From the NCBI RefSeq assembly GCF_015668515.1, contig NZ_JADPFO010000001.1, forward strand, positions 956,823 to 1,020,822: a stretch of DNA of 64,000 nt, given 5' to 3'. The notes below the pieces were generated by a model. It made no database searches, was not told where the DNA came from, and worked only from the letters and a program-made list of their open reading frames with translations. Every line of letters starts with the position of its first letter. Positions within the stretch are counted from its first letter, which is position 1. This DNA comes from Paraclostridium tenue. Lineage in GTDB: Bacteria > Bacillota > Clostridia > Peptostreptococcales > Peptostreptococcaceae. The position numbers and the translations under genes are program-made. This document shows positions 39,818 through 48,361 of the stretch, in pieces.

Positions 39818-40557
39818 TTTAAGTTTCTCCACAAAATATCAAAAACATTATTATAATCATCAAACTTAATATCATTTATATGTGTAACTTTCATAGCACC
39901 CATTAAACTATTACTTACAAAACAAAAATCGAAATTGCTAATATTATTTATTTTTATATCAGATTCTACTATATTAATTTCTAATTCTTCACACAACTTC
40001 TTAATCCTTCTTTTCATTATCCCATTTAATATTGGTAATTCTTTATTTGGTGTATATATTTGTCTATCTTTTATAAAAAATATATTACTCATAGAACATT
40101 CTAGTATTGTATTTTCAGTATCTAAAAATATTGCATCATCGAATCCATTTTTTACTGCATATTGTTTTGTATATATATTTTCAAAATAATTCGTTGTTTT
40201 ATGTTTATATAAAATACTGTCTCCACGTTTTATTGGAGATATTGATAATTTAAAACCTTTTTCATGCATATTTTCATCATATATTATATCTCTTGTAGAT
40301 ATGTTGTAACCTTCATCAAATAAAGTTAATCTTAATGCTTTATTGTCTATGTTATTTTCTTTTATATACTCCAATAATATTGTTTTTATATTATCTTTTT
40401 CTTCTTTTATATTTATATTTAAATCTTTTATAGATTTATATATTCTGTCTAAGTGCATATCTAAATACTTAGGTACACCTTGTTCAATTTTTATAGTTTC
40501 AAATAATCCCATACCAAATTTGCTTAATTCACTTTCAAAAGATACTTTATTCTTCAT
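39814..40557 (-). CDS. pabC: Aminodeoxychorismate lyase (class IV aminotransferase fold)
   Basis: 247 residues. The fold-type IV PLP pattern includes the KHKTTNYFEN stretch with the likely cofactor lysine, ECSMSNIFFI and LNGIMKRRI. It releases pyruvate from aminodeoxychorismate to give pABA. Overlaps: 11 bases with pabB upstream, 4 bases with the nucleotidyltransferase gene downstream. A branched-chain or D-amino acid aminotransferase is excluded by context rather than by sequence alone. Confidence 0.88.
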   Translation of the reverse strand: MKNKVSFESELSKFGMGLFETIKIEQGVPKYLDMHLDRIYKSIKDLNINIKEEKDNIKTILLEYIKENNIDNKALRLTLFDEGYNISTRDIIYDENMHEKGFKLSISPIKRGDSILYKHKTTNYFENIYTKQYAVKNGFDDAIFLDTENTILECSMSNIFFIKDRQIYTPNKELPILNGIMKRRIKKLCEELEINIVESDIKINNISNFDFCFVSNSLMGAMKVTHINDIKFDDYNNVFDILWRNLK

Positions 40558-41884
40558 AATAACCTCTTAAAGCTTTCATTATTGATTTTGCTTTATCTAA
40601 TGTCTCTTGATATTCATCCTCTGGATTTGAATCCCAAGTTATCCCTCCACCTACTTGAAAATATATATCTTCATCTTTTTTTATTAAAGTTCTTATGGCT
40701 ATATTTAAATCCATATCTCCATTAAAACCTATATAACCTATAGATCCTGTATATACGTTTCTTTGAGTAGGCTCTAATTCATCTATTATTTCCATAGCTC
40801 TTATTTTAGGAGCTCCTGTTATAGATCCTCCTGGAAATGTTGCTTTTATCAAATCTATACAATCCAAAGAGTCTTTTAACTCTCCTGTAACTGTGGATAC
40901 TAAATGACTTACATTAGCATATGGTTCTATAACGAATAATTCTGGAACTTTAACAGTGCCTATTTTTGATACTTTTCCTAAATCATTTCTCTCTAAATCA
41001 ACTATCATAAGTAACTCAGATTTATCTTTTTCACTATTTCTTAGTTCTTCTTGTAAAGCAATGTCTTCTTCTATAGTGTTTCCTCTCGGTCTTGTTCCTT
41101 TTATTGGTCTTGTTTCTATCTTTTTATCTATACACTTTATGAATCTTTCTGGCGAATTTGATAGTATTTGATATCCTTCAAAATTTAAAAATGCAGCAAA
41201 AGGCGCTTTGCTGACATCTCTTAATCGCTTATACAGATTATAACTTGATAAATTTGTTTTTCCACTAAATCTCTGAGTTAAATTTGCTTGATATATATCA
41301 CCTTGTCTTATATATTCTCTTACTTTGTCAATAGATTTTATATATTCTTGTTTTTTAAAGTTAGATGTTAATTTTATTATATTTGCTTCTTCATCACTGT
41401 CCTTACTATCTTTTTTAGCGCTAAGTATAATGCATTCTATTTCATTTATAATATTTTTCTCTTTTTCTTTATCTATATCTGGTGTTGCTATGTAAGTTTT
41501 ATTTTCTAAATGATCTATTACTATAACAAAATTATAAAATCCAAAATACAAATCATATACATTAGTATCATCTATAGCCGTTCTAGGCAAGTTCTCAATA
41601 TAATTACCTATGTCATAAGACAAATACCCTACAGCTCCTCCTATAAACGGCAAATCTGTTTTATTTTCAACTTTATATTTAGATAATTTTTCTTTTAAAT
41701 CATCTAATGGATTATTCTTAGTATTTTTCAATTTTACAATATCAAATGGTCTAGAGCTTATAAAGGAATATCTACCTAATTTTTTTTCATCCATGCCACT
41801 ATCTAATATAAAACTATTTTCTTCATCTTTAAATAAAGTATATATTTCAAATGCATCTAAATTAGTATGTATCTGTTTTAGCAT
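40547..41884 (-). CDS. pabB: Aminodeoxychorismate synthase component I
   Basis: 445 residues of the chorismate-binding family (PabB/TrpE). Conserved segments: GDIYQANLTQRF, IKGTRPRG, LIVDLERNDLG-like LLMIVDLERNDLG, and TFPGGSITGAPK. It aminates chorismate with ammonia supplied by PabA. PabB rather than TrpE follows from pabA and pabC on either side. GGAGGA precedes the ATG; it overlaps pabA by 7 bases. Confidence 0.93.
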   Translation of the reverse strand: MLKQIHTNLDAFEIYTLFKDEENSFILDSGMDEKKLGRYSFISSRPFDIVKLKNTKNNPLDDLKEKLSKYKVENKTDLPFIGGAVGYLSYDIGNYIENLPRTAIDDTNVYDLYFGFYNFVIVIDHLENKTYIATPDIDKEKEKNIINEIECIILSAKKDSKDSDEEANIIKLTSNFKKQEYIKSIDKVREYIRQGDIYQANLTQRFSGKTNLSSYNLYKRLRDVSKAPFAAFLNFEGYQILSNSPERFIKCIDKKIETRPIKGTRPRGNTIEEDIALQEELRNSEKDKSELLMIVDLERNDLGKVSKIGTVKVPELFVIEPYANVSHLVSTVTGELKDSLDCIDLIKATFPGGSITGAPKIRAMEIIDELEPTQRNVYTGSIGYIGFNGDMDLNIAIRTLIKKDEDIYFQVGGGITWDSNPEDEYQETLDKAKSIMKALRGYYEE

Positions 41885-42471
41885 ATATTTTCCTCCTTAC
41901 ATTCTCTAGATTTATTTATAAAGTTTTTAAGTATATCATGTCCTTGTTCTGATAATATAGCTTCTGGATGAAATTGTACACCTTCTATATTATAGTTTTT
42001 ACACTTTATACCCATAATTTCATCATCTATAGTTTTTGCCGTAATTTCAATTTCATCAGGTAAAGTTTTTTCATCTATTATAAGTGAATGATATCTAGTT
42101 ACATTTAATGGATTATTAAGATTTTTAAATACACCTTTATTTGTATGTTTTATTGAGTGAACTTTACCGTGTACTGGTTGGTTTGCCTTTACTATACTTG
42201 CTCCAAATGCATGTCCTATTATTTGATGTCCTAAGCATATACCAAGTATAGGTTTCTTGCCTTTAAAATTATTAACAATGTCTACACATATCCCTGATTC
42301 TTTTGGAGAACATGGACCTGGTGATAAAACAATAATTTCAGGATTAATACTTTCAATTTCTTCTATAGTTATTTCATCATTTCTTTTTACTAATATTTCT
42401 TCTCCTAATTCTCCTAAAAATTGGACTAAATTATAAACAAAAGAATCATAATTATCTATCATTAATATCAT
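41878..42471 (-). CDS. pabA: Aminodeoxychorismate synthase component II (glutamine amidotransferase)
   Basis: 197 residues, class I amidotransferase: IDNYDSFVYNL, oxyanion region SPGP, nucleophile Cys79 (ILGICLGHQ) and the His-Glu pair in GVQFHPEA. It yields ammonia for PabB. It may also serve anthranilate synthase, as in B. subtilis, since no trpG is visible here. First gene of the nine-gene operon; AGAGGGGG precedes the ATG, and a consensus promoter lies about 70-100 bases upstream. Confidence 0.93.
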   Translation of the reverse strand: MILMIDNYDSFVYNLVQFLGELGEEILVKRNDEITIEEIESINPEIIVLSPGPCSPKESGICVDIVNNFKGKKPILGICLGHQIIGHAFGASIVKANQPVHGKVHSIKHTNKGVFKNLNNPLNVTRYHSLIIDEKTLPDEIEITAKTIDDEIMGIKCKNYNIEGVQFHPEAILSEQGHDILKNFINKSRECKEENIC

Positions 42472-42542
42472 AAAATACCCCCTCTACATTAATAAATTAC
42501 ATACTGATTTATTTTTAATAACATTTATTTTACTACAATTTA

Positions 42543-42572
42543 ATTATATATTTCTTAAGAAATCAATGTCAA
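42543..42572 (-). promoter_or_regulatory. Folate operon promoter with 14-bp palindrome in its spacer
   Basis: On the minus strand: TTGACA (42567-42572), 18-base spacer, TATAAT (42543-42548). The perfect palindrome ATTTCTTAAGAAAT (42550-42563) sits inside the spacer, a good place for a repressor. No known folate riboswitch core is seen in the leader. Confidence 0.65.
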
Positions 42573-42688
42573 TATGTACGTTTTTGATGAAATTATCAAC
42601 AATATGCTATGTATATTTATTAGTATTAAACAAACACTATTATTGAGCATATTATCTATTACTTTATGTATTTTTAGGAGGTTATAAT

Positions 42689-42850
42689 ATGAATAAATAT
42701 ATTATAGTAAGATCCGATACAAAATCTATATCATCTCCAATGTCTAAAAAAGAAGCCTTAAAAACCCTTAAGTATTATGGTAGACAAGGCATATCTTACT
42801 TGATAATATCTGAAAATAAATTTACAAATTATAATGTCTTAAAAAATTAA
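42689..42850 (+). CDS. 53-residue protein, unknown
   Basis: A short frame beginning MNKYIIVRSDTKSISSPMSK, with AGGAGG (42676-42681) 7 bases ahead of the ATG and a perfect terminator 8 bases after its stop. It looks like a beta-alpha-beta mini-domain (KKEALKTLKYYGRQGISYLIIS). Divergent from the folate operon. Unknown function; the ribosome site and terminator support a real gene. Confidence 0.65.
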   Translation: MNKYIIVRSDTKSISSPMSKKEALKTLKYYGRQGISYLIISENKFTNYNVLKN

Positions 42851-42858
42851 ATATATAA

Positions 42859-42882
42859 AAAAGGAGCTAATTAGCTCCTTTT
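42859..42882. terminator. Bidirectional terminator
   Basis: A 24-nt perfect palindrome (half AAAAGGAGCTAA) between the converging 53-residue and 106-residue protein genes. Confidence 0.85.
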
Positions 42883-43191
42883 CATCCATCTATACCCTAC
42901 ATTATAATACTTTTCTTTTTTTCCTTTTTTGCTTCTAACATCTATAAGTTCATTTATTTTTTCAATATAACTTTCATCATTTGTAAGCCTTATTAAACTA
43001 GTTAAATAATATGCATTTGTACTTTTGGGTATTTTTTTGTTTATGACTAAGTCTATAGCTTTTTTAGCTGCATCAAAGTGTTTTAGATGTGTATGCCCTT
43101 TTTCAAACTCTTTTTTCGTATTGTAAGCTATATAACCTTCTTTAACCTGAAATATTATAAACTCTTTTCTTTCATATATTTTATTATACAT
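42871..43191 (-). CDS. Small cytoplasmic protein, unknown
   Basis: 106 residues from the ATG at 43189-43191; the ATG three codons earlier lies in the AAAGGA ribosome site. Pattern: an N-terminal strand part (FIIFQVKEGYIAYN), then helices with HFDAAKKAIDLVINKKIP and basic residues at the C-terminus (YRWMKRS). No signal peptide or known domain. Single gene. Confidence 0.55.
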   Translation of the reverse strand: MYNKIYERKEFIIFQVKEGYIAYNTKKEFEKGHTHLKHFDAAKKAIDLVINKKIPKSTNAYYLTSLIRLTNDESYIEKINELIDVRSKKGKKEKYYNVGYRWMKRS

Positions 43192-43275
43192 ACACTTCAT
43201 CCTTTTTAGAAATAGTCTTATTATATAATATTAAATTTTTGAAAAAAGTTTATATATTTACTAATAATTTTTATT

Positions 43276-43971
43276 TTAATTATAAAGTTCTGATACTGTT
43301 ACAAATTTATAACCTCTTTTTTGCATTTCTGGTATAAATATATCCAATGCTTCTACAGTATTATTTGTTGCATAGTCATGAAGCAAAATTATATCTCCAT
43401 TTTTAACATTATCAATTATAGTATTTGCTATGTTTGAAGCACCAGGATTTTTCCAATCTTTTGCATCTACAGTAGTCCATAATACTACTTTATATCCATG
43501 TTTTTTAGCTATATTTGCTAAATCACTTTCCTTGTAACTTCCATATGGAGGCCTAAATAATTCAGGTTTTTTTCCTGTTAATTTAATTATTACTTCTTCA
43601 CATTTTATTATTTCATTTTCTAATTGAGATGTGCTTAAATTTGATATATCCGGGTGATTAAAGGTATGATTTCCTATCTCATGACCTTCTTTGCTAGCTC
43701 TAACAAGTGGTTTGCTATACCAATTAGCATGCTTTCCAGCTATAAAAAAAGTTGCTTTTACATTATGTTTTTTTAATACATCTAAAACTTCTTCAGTTTC
43801 TTTTGGATGTGGTCCATCATCAAAAGTTATAGCTAAATATTTTTTATCTCTTGGACCATTTTTTAGGAAAATTTGCTCATTTTTGGTGCAAAATGTTTTC
43901 GTTGGGATAGCTACTATAAAAAATACAATTATTAAAATTACTGAATATAACTTATACTTTGTAATTTTCAT
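43276..43971 (-). CDS. Polysaccharide deacetylase (NodB domain), membrane-anchored or secreted
   Basis: 231 residues from the ATG at 43969-43971 (AAGGAAG 6-7 bases upstream; an ATG six codons earlier is weaker). N-terminal hydrophobic segment (about 6-25) exports it. The CE4/NodB motifs are complete: TFDDGPHP, the zinc-binding HEIGNHTFNHPD, RPPYGSY and DAKDW. It removes N-acetyl groups from peptidoglycan or another N-acetylated glycan. It lies 27 bases after a CAP-domain protein gene on the same strand, possibly one operon. Confidence 0.9.
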   Translation of the reverse strand: MKITKYKLYSVILIIVFFIVAIPTKTFCTKNEQIFLKNGPRDKKYLAITFDDGPHPKETEEVLDVLKKHNVKATFFIAGKHANWYSKPLVRASKEGHEIGNHTFNHPDISNLSTSQLENEIIKCEEVIIKLTGKKPELFRPPYGSYKESDLANIAKKHGYKVVLWTTVDAKDWKNPGASNIANTIIDNVKNGDIILLHDYATNNTVEALDIFIPEMQKRGYKFVTVSELYN

Positions 43972-43998
43972 ATTTATACTTCCTTTCATGATGTCAAT

Positions 43999-44964
43999 TT
44001 ATTCACTGTAAAAATTTTGAGTATAATATATATTATAATGCCCACCAAAACTTACTCCTACTCCTAGATTCTCATAATCTCCTAAAATATTTTTTCTATG
44101 ACCTAAAGAGTTCATCCAAGCTTCATGAGCATATATAGCGCTTATTTGTCCTGCTGCTATATTCTCACCAGCTAAACTGTATATTATATTTTGTTTTTTC
44201 ATTCTATCAAATGGAGTTTCATTTTTTTTATTAACATGGTCAAAATAATTTTTATCCCTCATGTCTATACTATGCATTAATGAACTTTTACTAGCTTTTT
44301 CACTAAATTCTAATCTAGTTAACCCTTCTCTATCTCTTACACTGTTTGTAAGATCGATTATTTGTTTTTCAAAACTTAACTTAAGTTCTTCACTGTATTT
44401 TGGATATATATCCTTTACTTTTTCTTCTATTCTTTTATCTATAATTTGATAAGATGTAACTTTATTATCGCAATGTAAATCGTAAAATACAGTTATATAT
44501 TTATTATCTTTTATAAAAATATCGAATTGATTTTTAGATTCTATTATAAACCTAGTATTTCCCTTTTTTTTATATTCTATAGGTTTATAATTTTCTCGTA
44601 CATATTTTAATTTATCTTCTAATTTAATATCTCCCATTTCAATAGAATTTATCGAATTGCTATATAATCCAACAACTTTATCATCTTCTATTCCAACCAT
44701 AACAAAATTATTTTTAAACCTATTATAAACATACCATGTAAAACCATACTCACTATAATCTTTTCTATCAGGTGGTCCAATTTTATTTATTACACTTGAT
44801 TGACTATCTCCAATTTTTATGTCATAGTATTTTTTTATATTTTGATTTTGTATCATTATAGTTTCCTTAGATTTATTTAAATTTAATTTTTCACTATCTT
44901 TATATACCATAATATGTGTCGTTATTAGTAATATAAATATTAATAAATATAATATTTTTTTCAA
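43999..44964 (-). CDS. CAP-domain secreted protein with CAP-associated N-domain
   Basis: 321 residues. The start is TTG (44962-44964) with AAGGAAG upstream; no ATG fits. Signal or anchor at about 4-20; residues about 45-185 match the CAP-associated N-terminal domain seen in YkwD-like proteins (IGDSQSSVINKIGPPDRKDYS); the C-terminal 130 are the CAP/SCP domain (VRDREGLTRLEF, SLMHSIDM, GENIAAG, NILGDYENLGVG). Secreted clostridial CAP proteins have unknown biochemical roles, some linked to spores or the cell surface. Confidence 0.88.
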   Translation of the reverse strand: MKKILYLLIFILLITTHIMVYKDSEKLNLNKSKETIMIQNQNIKKYYDIKIGDSQSSVINKIGPPDRKDYSEYGFTWYVYNRFKNNFVMVGIEDDKVVGLYSNSINSIEMGDIKLEDKLKYVRENYKPIEYKKKGNTRFIIESKNQFDIFIKDNKYITVFYDLHCDNKVTSYQIIDKRIEEKVKDIYPKYSEELKLSFEKQIIDLTNSVRDREGLTRLEFSEKASKSSLMHSIDMRDKNYFDHVNKKNETPFDRMKKQNIIYSLAGENIAAGQISAIYAHEAWMNSLGHRKNILGDYENLGVGVSFGGHYNIYYTQNFYSE

Positions 44965-45064
44965 TTTATCACTTCCTTATTACAAATTGACTTTTTATAG
45001 CTTTTTAAATTATATACATTTATTAATACTTATATTCTTATAGAGAACTATAAATTTACACAAT

Positions 45065-45100
45065 AAAATAGACCAATCTAAGTAAGATATGGTCTATTTT
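45065..45100 (-). terminator. Terminator of the MORN gene
   Basis: AAAATAGACCA and TGGTCTATTTT pair around a 14-nt loop, overlapping the MORN gene stop codon. Confidence 0.75.
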
Positions 45101-45906
45101 ATACCTGATATAATCTCATCTAAACTTTTATTAAATATAATGGGTTTATCAAACTTCCAATTACCTTGATAGCATATATCATTTTCTATGTAGAAAGTTC
45201 CATAACCATGTTTTTTACCATGTCTAAATTCACCTACATATTTTTTATTGTCTGCCCATATGTATATGCCTTTACCATGTGGTAGGTTATTTTTAAACTC
45301 TCCTTCATATATAATTCTCCCATTTTCATCATAGCAAGTTCCTATACCATCCATTTTACCATGTTTAAATTCACCTATATACATTCCTCTATTTTTCCAC
45401 GTATACATACCATGACCTTCTTTTTTGCCATGTTTCCAATGTCCTAAATACTCATCATCACTAACGTAGTGCATCTTTCCTATTCCATCCATTAAATCTT
45501 CTTTCCATTGACCTGTATACACACATCCATTAGGCAATTCACATGTACCATTTCCATCTTTCATATCATTTTTAAAGTGACCTACATATTCTAATTCTTT
45601 TCCACTTTCTTGAAAAAATTTATAAGTTCCTTTCCCTTCCATTTTCCCATCTATAATTTTTCCTATATATTCATCTCCATTATAAAATGTGTGTATTCTA
45701 CCTGAAGGTTTTTTATTTGAATTATTTATATTTGAAACACTTATAACTTGTCCACCCTCTAGTGCTAATGATTCTTGTTGGCAGTGTGATGATCTCTTTG
45801 ATATAAATTTATTAAAAAGACTTATACGTTTTATTTCTTTTTCTATGCTATATATAGTTTTTCTATATGTTTCTATTAAATCCTTATTATTTTGTTCTGT
45901 ATTCAT
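45094..45906 (-). CDS. MORN-repeat protein
   Basis: 270 residues. A 60-residue helical N-terminus is followed by seven full and one partial MORN repeats (pattern YxGxxxxGxxxGxG), from EYIGKIIDGKMEGKGT to CYQGNWKFDK. MORN repeats form an extended beta sheet for protein or lipid contact and are common but poorly understood in Firmicutes. No signal peptide, so probably cytoplasmic. The intergenic region upstream holds a striking 25-bp hairpin. Confidence 0.88.
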   Translation of the reverse strand: MNTEQNNKDLIETYRKTIYSIEKEIKRISLFNKFISKRSSHCQQESLALEGGQVISVSNINNSNKKPSGRIHTFYNGDEYIGKIIDGKMEGKGTYKFFQESGKELEYVGHFKNDMKDGNGTCELPNGCVYTGQWKEDLMDGIGKMHYVSDDEYLGHWKHGKKEGHGMYTWKNRGMYIGEFKHGKMDGIGTCYDENGRIIYEGEFKNNLPHGKGIYIWADNKKYVGEFRHGKKHGYGTFYIENDICYQGNWKFDKPIIFNKSLDEIISGIK

Positions 45907-46013
45907 ATAACTACCCCACTACTTTCAAATTATACACTTATATATTACTATTATATATTAAATTTCTACTTTTTTTCCATAATTTCAATAAATTTTAAGA
46001 TTTTTATATGTCT

Positions 46014-46065
46014 AATTATAACAATAAAGCATACTAGAAATCTAGTATGCTTTATTGTTATAATT
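46014..46065. repeat. 25-bp perfect inverted repeat with a 2-nt loop
   Basis: Arms 46014-46038 and 46041-46065 are exact reverse complements, separated by AA. The outer end is AATTATAACAATAAAGC and the inner end ATACTAGA. It lies about 108 bases upstream of the MORN gene and 200 bases after YitT, both on the minus strand. The T5 at 46067-46071 follows only on the plus strand, where no gene ends nearby, so it is not an ordinary terminator of a mapped gene. Confidence 0.75.
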
Positions 46066-46266
46066 GTTTTTCACGATTCACATTAATCAATACGTTCCGC
46101 TCCAAGTAAATAATGCGTACATTATAATAATTTTTATTTTAGACTATAGAGAGGTTTTTGTAATCTATGTATACTATAGCCAATCCGATAGTTAAGTAAA
46201 TCTAAATATGATATATAAATATATCATATTTAATATTTTATCTATAAAATTATTTTTTATTCATGT
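46066..46266. other. Gene-free region between YitT and the long hairpin, with a second hairpin
   Basis: No plausible coding frame. A 13-bp stem with loop TAAA spans 46203-46232, 35 bases after the YitT stop; it may end YitT transcripts though a clear U-run is missing. The stretch 46070-46200 is less A/T-rich than its surroundings and could be a short non-coding RNA or a decayed element; nothing more can be said. Confidence 0.35.
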
Positions 46267-47133
46267 TTATAGAAATTTTTCTTTAAATCCTCTACCCTTA
46301 ACTTCATTTACATCATTTACAGATATAAATGATTTTTTATCATGTCTTAATGCAATCTCTTTTATTTTAGGTATTTCACTAGATGCAACTATACAATATA
46401 TTATTTTTTTCTTTTCATGAGTATATGCACCTTCTGCTTCAATTAATGTAACACCTCTTATTAATTCTTTCATTATACTCTTTGATATTTCTTCACTTTT
46501 ATTAGATATTAGCATTACAGATTTCTGAGAATTCATAGCATCTTTAACTATATTCATAGAATATAAGTTAAAAAACATCCCTATTAATGTATAAAGCCCT
46601 AATTCTAATCCAAATAATGAAGATCCTAGACATACAATTAAAAAATTCATAAAAAGTCCAGTATCCTTCATAGGTATATTTTTTTTAATCTTAAGTATTG
46701 CTGCTATTATATCTGTACCACCTAACGAAGATTTTGCCTTAAACACCATACCTAAGCCTATTCCACCTAGTATACCACCATAAACTGTTTGTAGCAATAA
46801 ATCATCTACAGCTATATAATCTCCAACATTTTGAGTAAAACCTAAAATAGTTGAAAATAAAACCATATTTATTAAACTTGTTATACAAAATTGTTTTTCT
46901 AAAAATATGAATCCTAAAATAAATATAGGGATATTTATTAAAAATGATAAAACCCCAATATTTATATTGCTAACATAGTTTAATGCAACAGATAAACCTG
47001 CAACTCCTCCTCCTAATAGATGTGCTGGCTTTAAAAATCCATTAATACCTATCGATGATATAGTAATACCGACTATTATAAATAAGTACCTTAGTAGTAT
47101 ATTCTCTTCTAAAGTATTTCTTACCTCACTCAT
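46267..47133 (-). CDS. YitT-family membrane protein (DUF161/DUF2179)
   Basis: 288 residues. Five or six hydrophobic helices (about 14-175) with GGGVAGLSVALNY and GGILGGIGLGMVFKAKSSLGGTD, then a cytoplasmic DUF2179 domain (about 205-288) with FISVNDVNEVKGRGF. Function is not established; transport has been proposed for the family. AAGGGAG precedes the ATG. Separate from the LrgAB genes upstream by 36 bases, so it might be co-transcribed with them. Confidence 0.88.
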   Translation of the reverse strand: MSEVRNTLEENILLRYLFIIVGITISSIGINGFLKPAHLLGGGVAGLSVALNYVSNINIGVLSFLINIPIFILGFIFLEKQFCITSLINMVLFSTILGFTQNVGDYIAVDDLLLQTVYGGILGGIGLGMVFKAKSSLGGTDIIAAILKIKKNIPMKDTGLFMNFLIVCLGSSLFGLELGLYTLIGMFFNLYSMNIVKDAMNSQKSVMLISNKSEEISKSIMKELIRGVTLIEAEGAYTHEKKKIIYCIVASSEIPKIKEIALRHDKKSFISVNDVNEVKGRGFKEKFL

Positions 47134-47169
47134 TATAGTTCTCCCTTCAAAAACAATTATTTAACTTTA

Positions 47170-47862
47170 TTATTTTATAAAGTTTATTAATATAGGTATT
47201 AAAATTACAGTTATTGTACCTGATATACCTATAGCTAATCCACTCATAGCACCTTCAATTTCACCTAACTCTAAAGCTTTTGTTGTTCCTAATGCATGTG
47301 ATGCTGTTCCAAGTGCAATACCTTTTGATACGGGGTGTTTTGTATTTATAATTTTAAAAAGAGGTATTGCTATCATTCCACCTATTATTCCTGTTAATAT
47401 TATTGCCACTATTGTTACGGATTCTATCCCTCCTAAAGTAGATGTTAATGATATTCCCATAGGTGTTGTTATTGATTTTCCTAATAAAGAATCCATTATC
47501 AATTTATCAGATCCAATTAGTTTACTTATAACTACAATACTTGAAAAAGAAACTAAAACTCCAGTCGTTATACCTATTATAATTTCATAGAAATGTTTTT
47601 TTAGTAAATTATATTGCTTATATAAAGGTAATGCTAATACTATAGTTACAGGTCCTAAGAAAAAGTTTATAGAATCTCCCCCTAATTTATAGCTATTATA
47701 TGGTATATTGCATACTTTTAAAAATACTATTATTCCTAAAATAGCTATTAGCAATGGATTAAATATAGCCATTTTAGTTTTATTTTGAATATATGAACCA
47801 ATACTGAAAAATAATATAGTAATTACTATTCCAAATATAGGTGTTTGTAATACGTTATACAT
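47170..47862 (-). CDS. lrgB: LrgB/CidB-family membrane protein
   Basis: 230 residues, about seven hydrophobic helices, with family segments SITTPMGISLTSTLGG, GIIGGMIAIPLFK and ALGTASHALGTTKA. Together with LrgA it forms the holin-like pair linked to autolysis and, more recently, to pyruvate or small acid transport. Four bases after lrgA. No LytSR regulator is visible nearby. Confidence 0.92.
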   Translation of the reverse strand: MYNVLQTPIFGIVITILFFSIGSYIQNKTKMAIFNPLLIAILGIIVFLKVCNIPYNSYKLGGDSINFFLGPVTIVLALPLYKQYNLLKKHFYEIIIGITTGVLVSFSSIVVISKLIGSDKLIMDSLLGKSITTPMGISLTSTLGGIESVTIVAIILTGIIGGMIAIPLFKIINTKHPVSKGIALGTASHALGTTKALELGEIEGAMSGLAIGISGTITVILIPILINFIK

Positions 47863-47866
47863 GCCA

Positions 47867-48229
47867 CTAACCTCTCTTACTCTTTATTTTTATCATCTGT
47901 TCAACAACTATAGCTGTTACAATCATTACTAAAGTAGTACTTATTAATATTGTTGCAGCTAAAACTAATATATTTGAGCTAATTAAACCTAAAGAACTTA
48001 TAAGTGAAACCCCTGCAGGGACAAAAAATATAGCCATGTTATCTAGAAAAAAATTGCTAAGTTCTTCTATTGAATCGACTTTTACAACTTTAGATTTTAA
48101 TAATACAAATAATATAATCATACCTATTATACTTCCAGGTATAATAATTATATTACTTAAAAACGAACTAATGTATTCTCCTATGGCCCATATTGTAAAG
48201 ATTAAGGCCAGCTGTCTTAATAATTTCAT
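47867..48229 (-). CDS. lrgA: LrgA/CidA-family membrane protein
   Basis: 120 residues, four hydrophobic helices, with IPGSIIGMIILFVLL and FFVPAGVSLI typical of the holin-like LrgA/CidA family. GGAGA precedes the ATG. It is directly followed by lrgB. Confidence 0.92.
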   Translation of the reverse strand: MKLLRQLALIFTIWAIGEYISSFLSNIIIIPGSIIGMIILFVLLKSKVVKVDSIEELSNFFLDNMAIFFVPAGVSLISSLGLISSNILVLAATILISTTLVMIVTAIVVEQMIKIKSKRG

Positions 48230-48270
48230 CTACTTTTCTCCTAAATTTATTTTTTTATTTTTTGCAAAAT

Positions 48271-48298
48271 TAAAGGGATATTTTTAATCCCCTTTAAC
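48271..48298 (-). terminator. Terminator of the WG-repeat gene
   Basis: AAAGGGAT and ATCCCCTTT pair around a short A/T loop with one bulge; it lies 60 bases after the WG-repeat gene and 40 upstream of lrgA. Confidence 0.6.
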
Positions 48299-48361
48299 TT
48301 CCTTATATATATTACTACTATATCCTTGTTTTTTCAAACTTAATTTTCCTAAATTTATAGC

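Noticed and set aside
42472-42688. Possible tetrahydrofolate riboswitch ahead of the folate operon
   Set aside because: The conserved core of that riboswitch is not visible and the leader from the promoter to pabA is short and A/T-rich.
46014-46266. Insertion sequence or prophage remnant
   Set aside because: No transposase or integrase fragment, no target duplication and no terminal repeats; only hairpins remain unexplained.
46267-48229. YitT and LrgAB as one functional operon
   Set aside because: Spacing of 36 bases allows co-transcription, but nothing known links their functions, so no claim is made.
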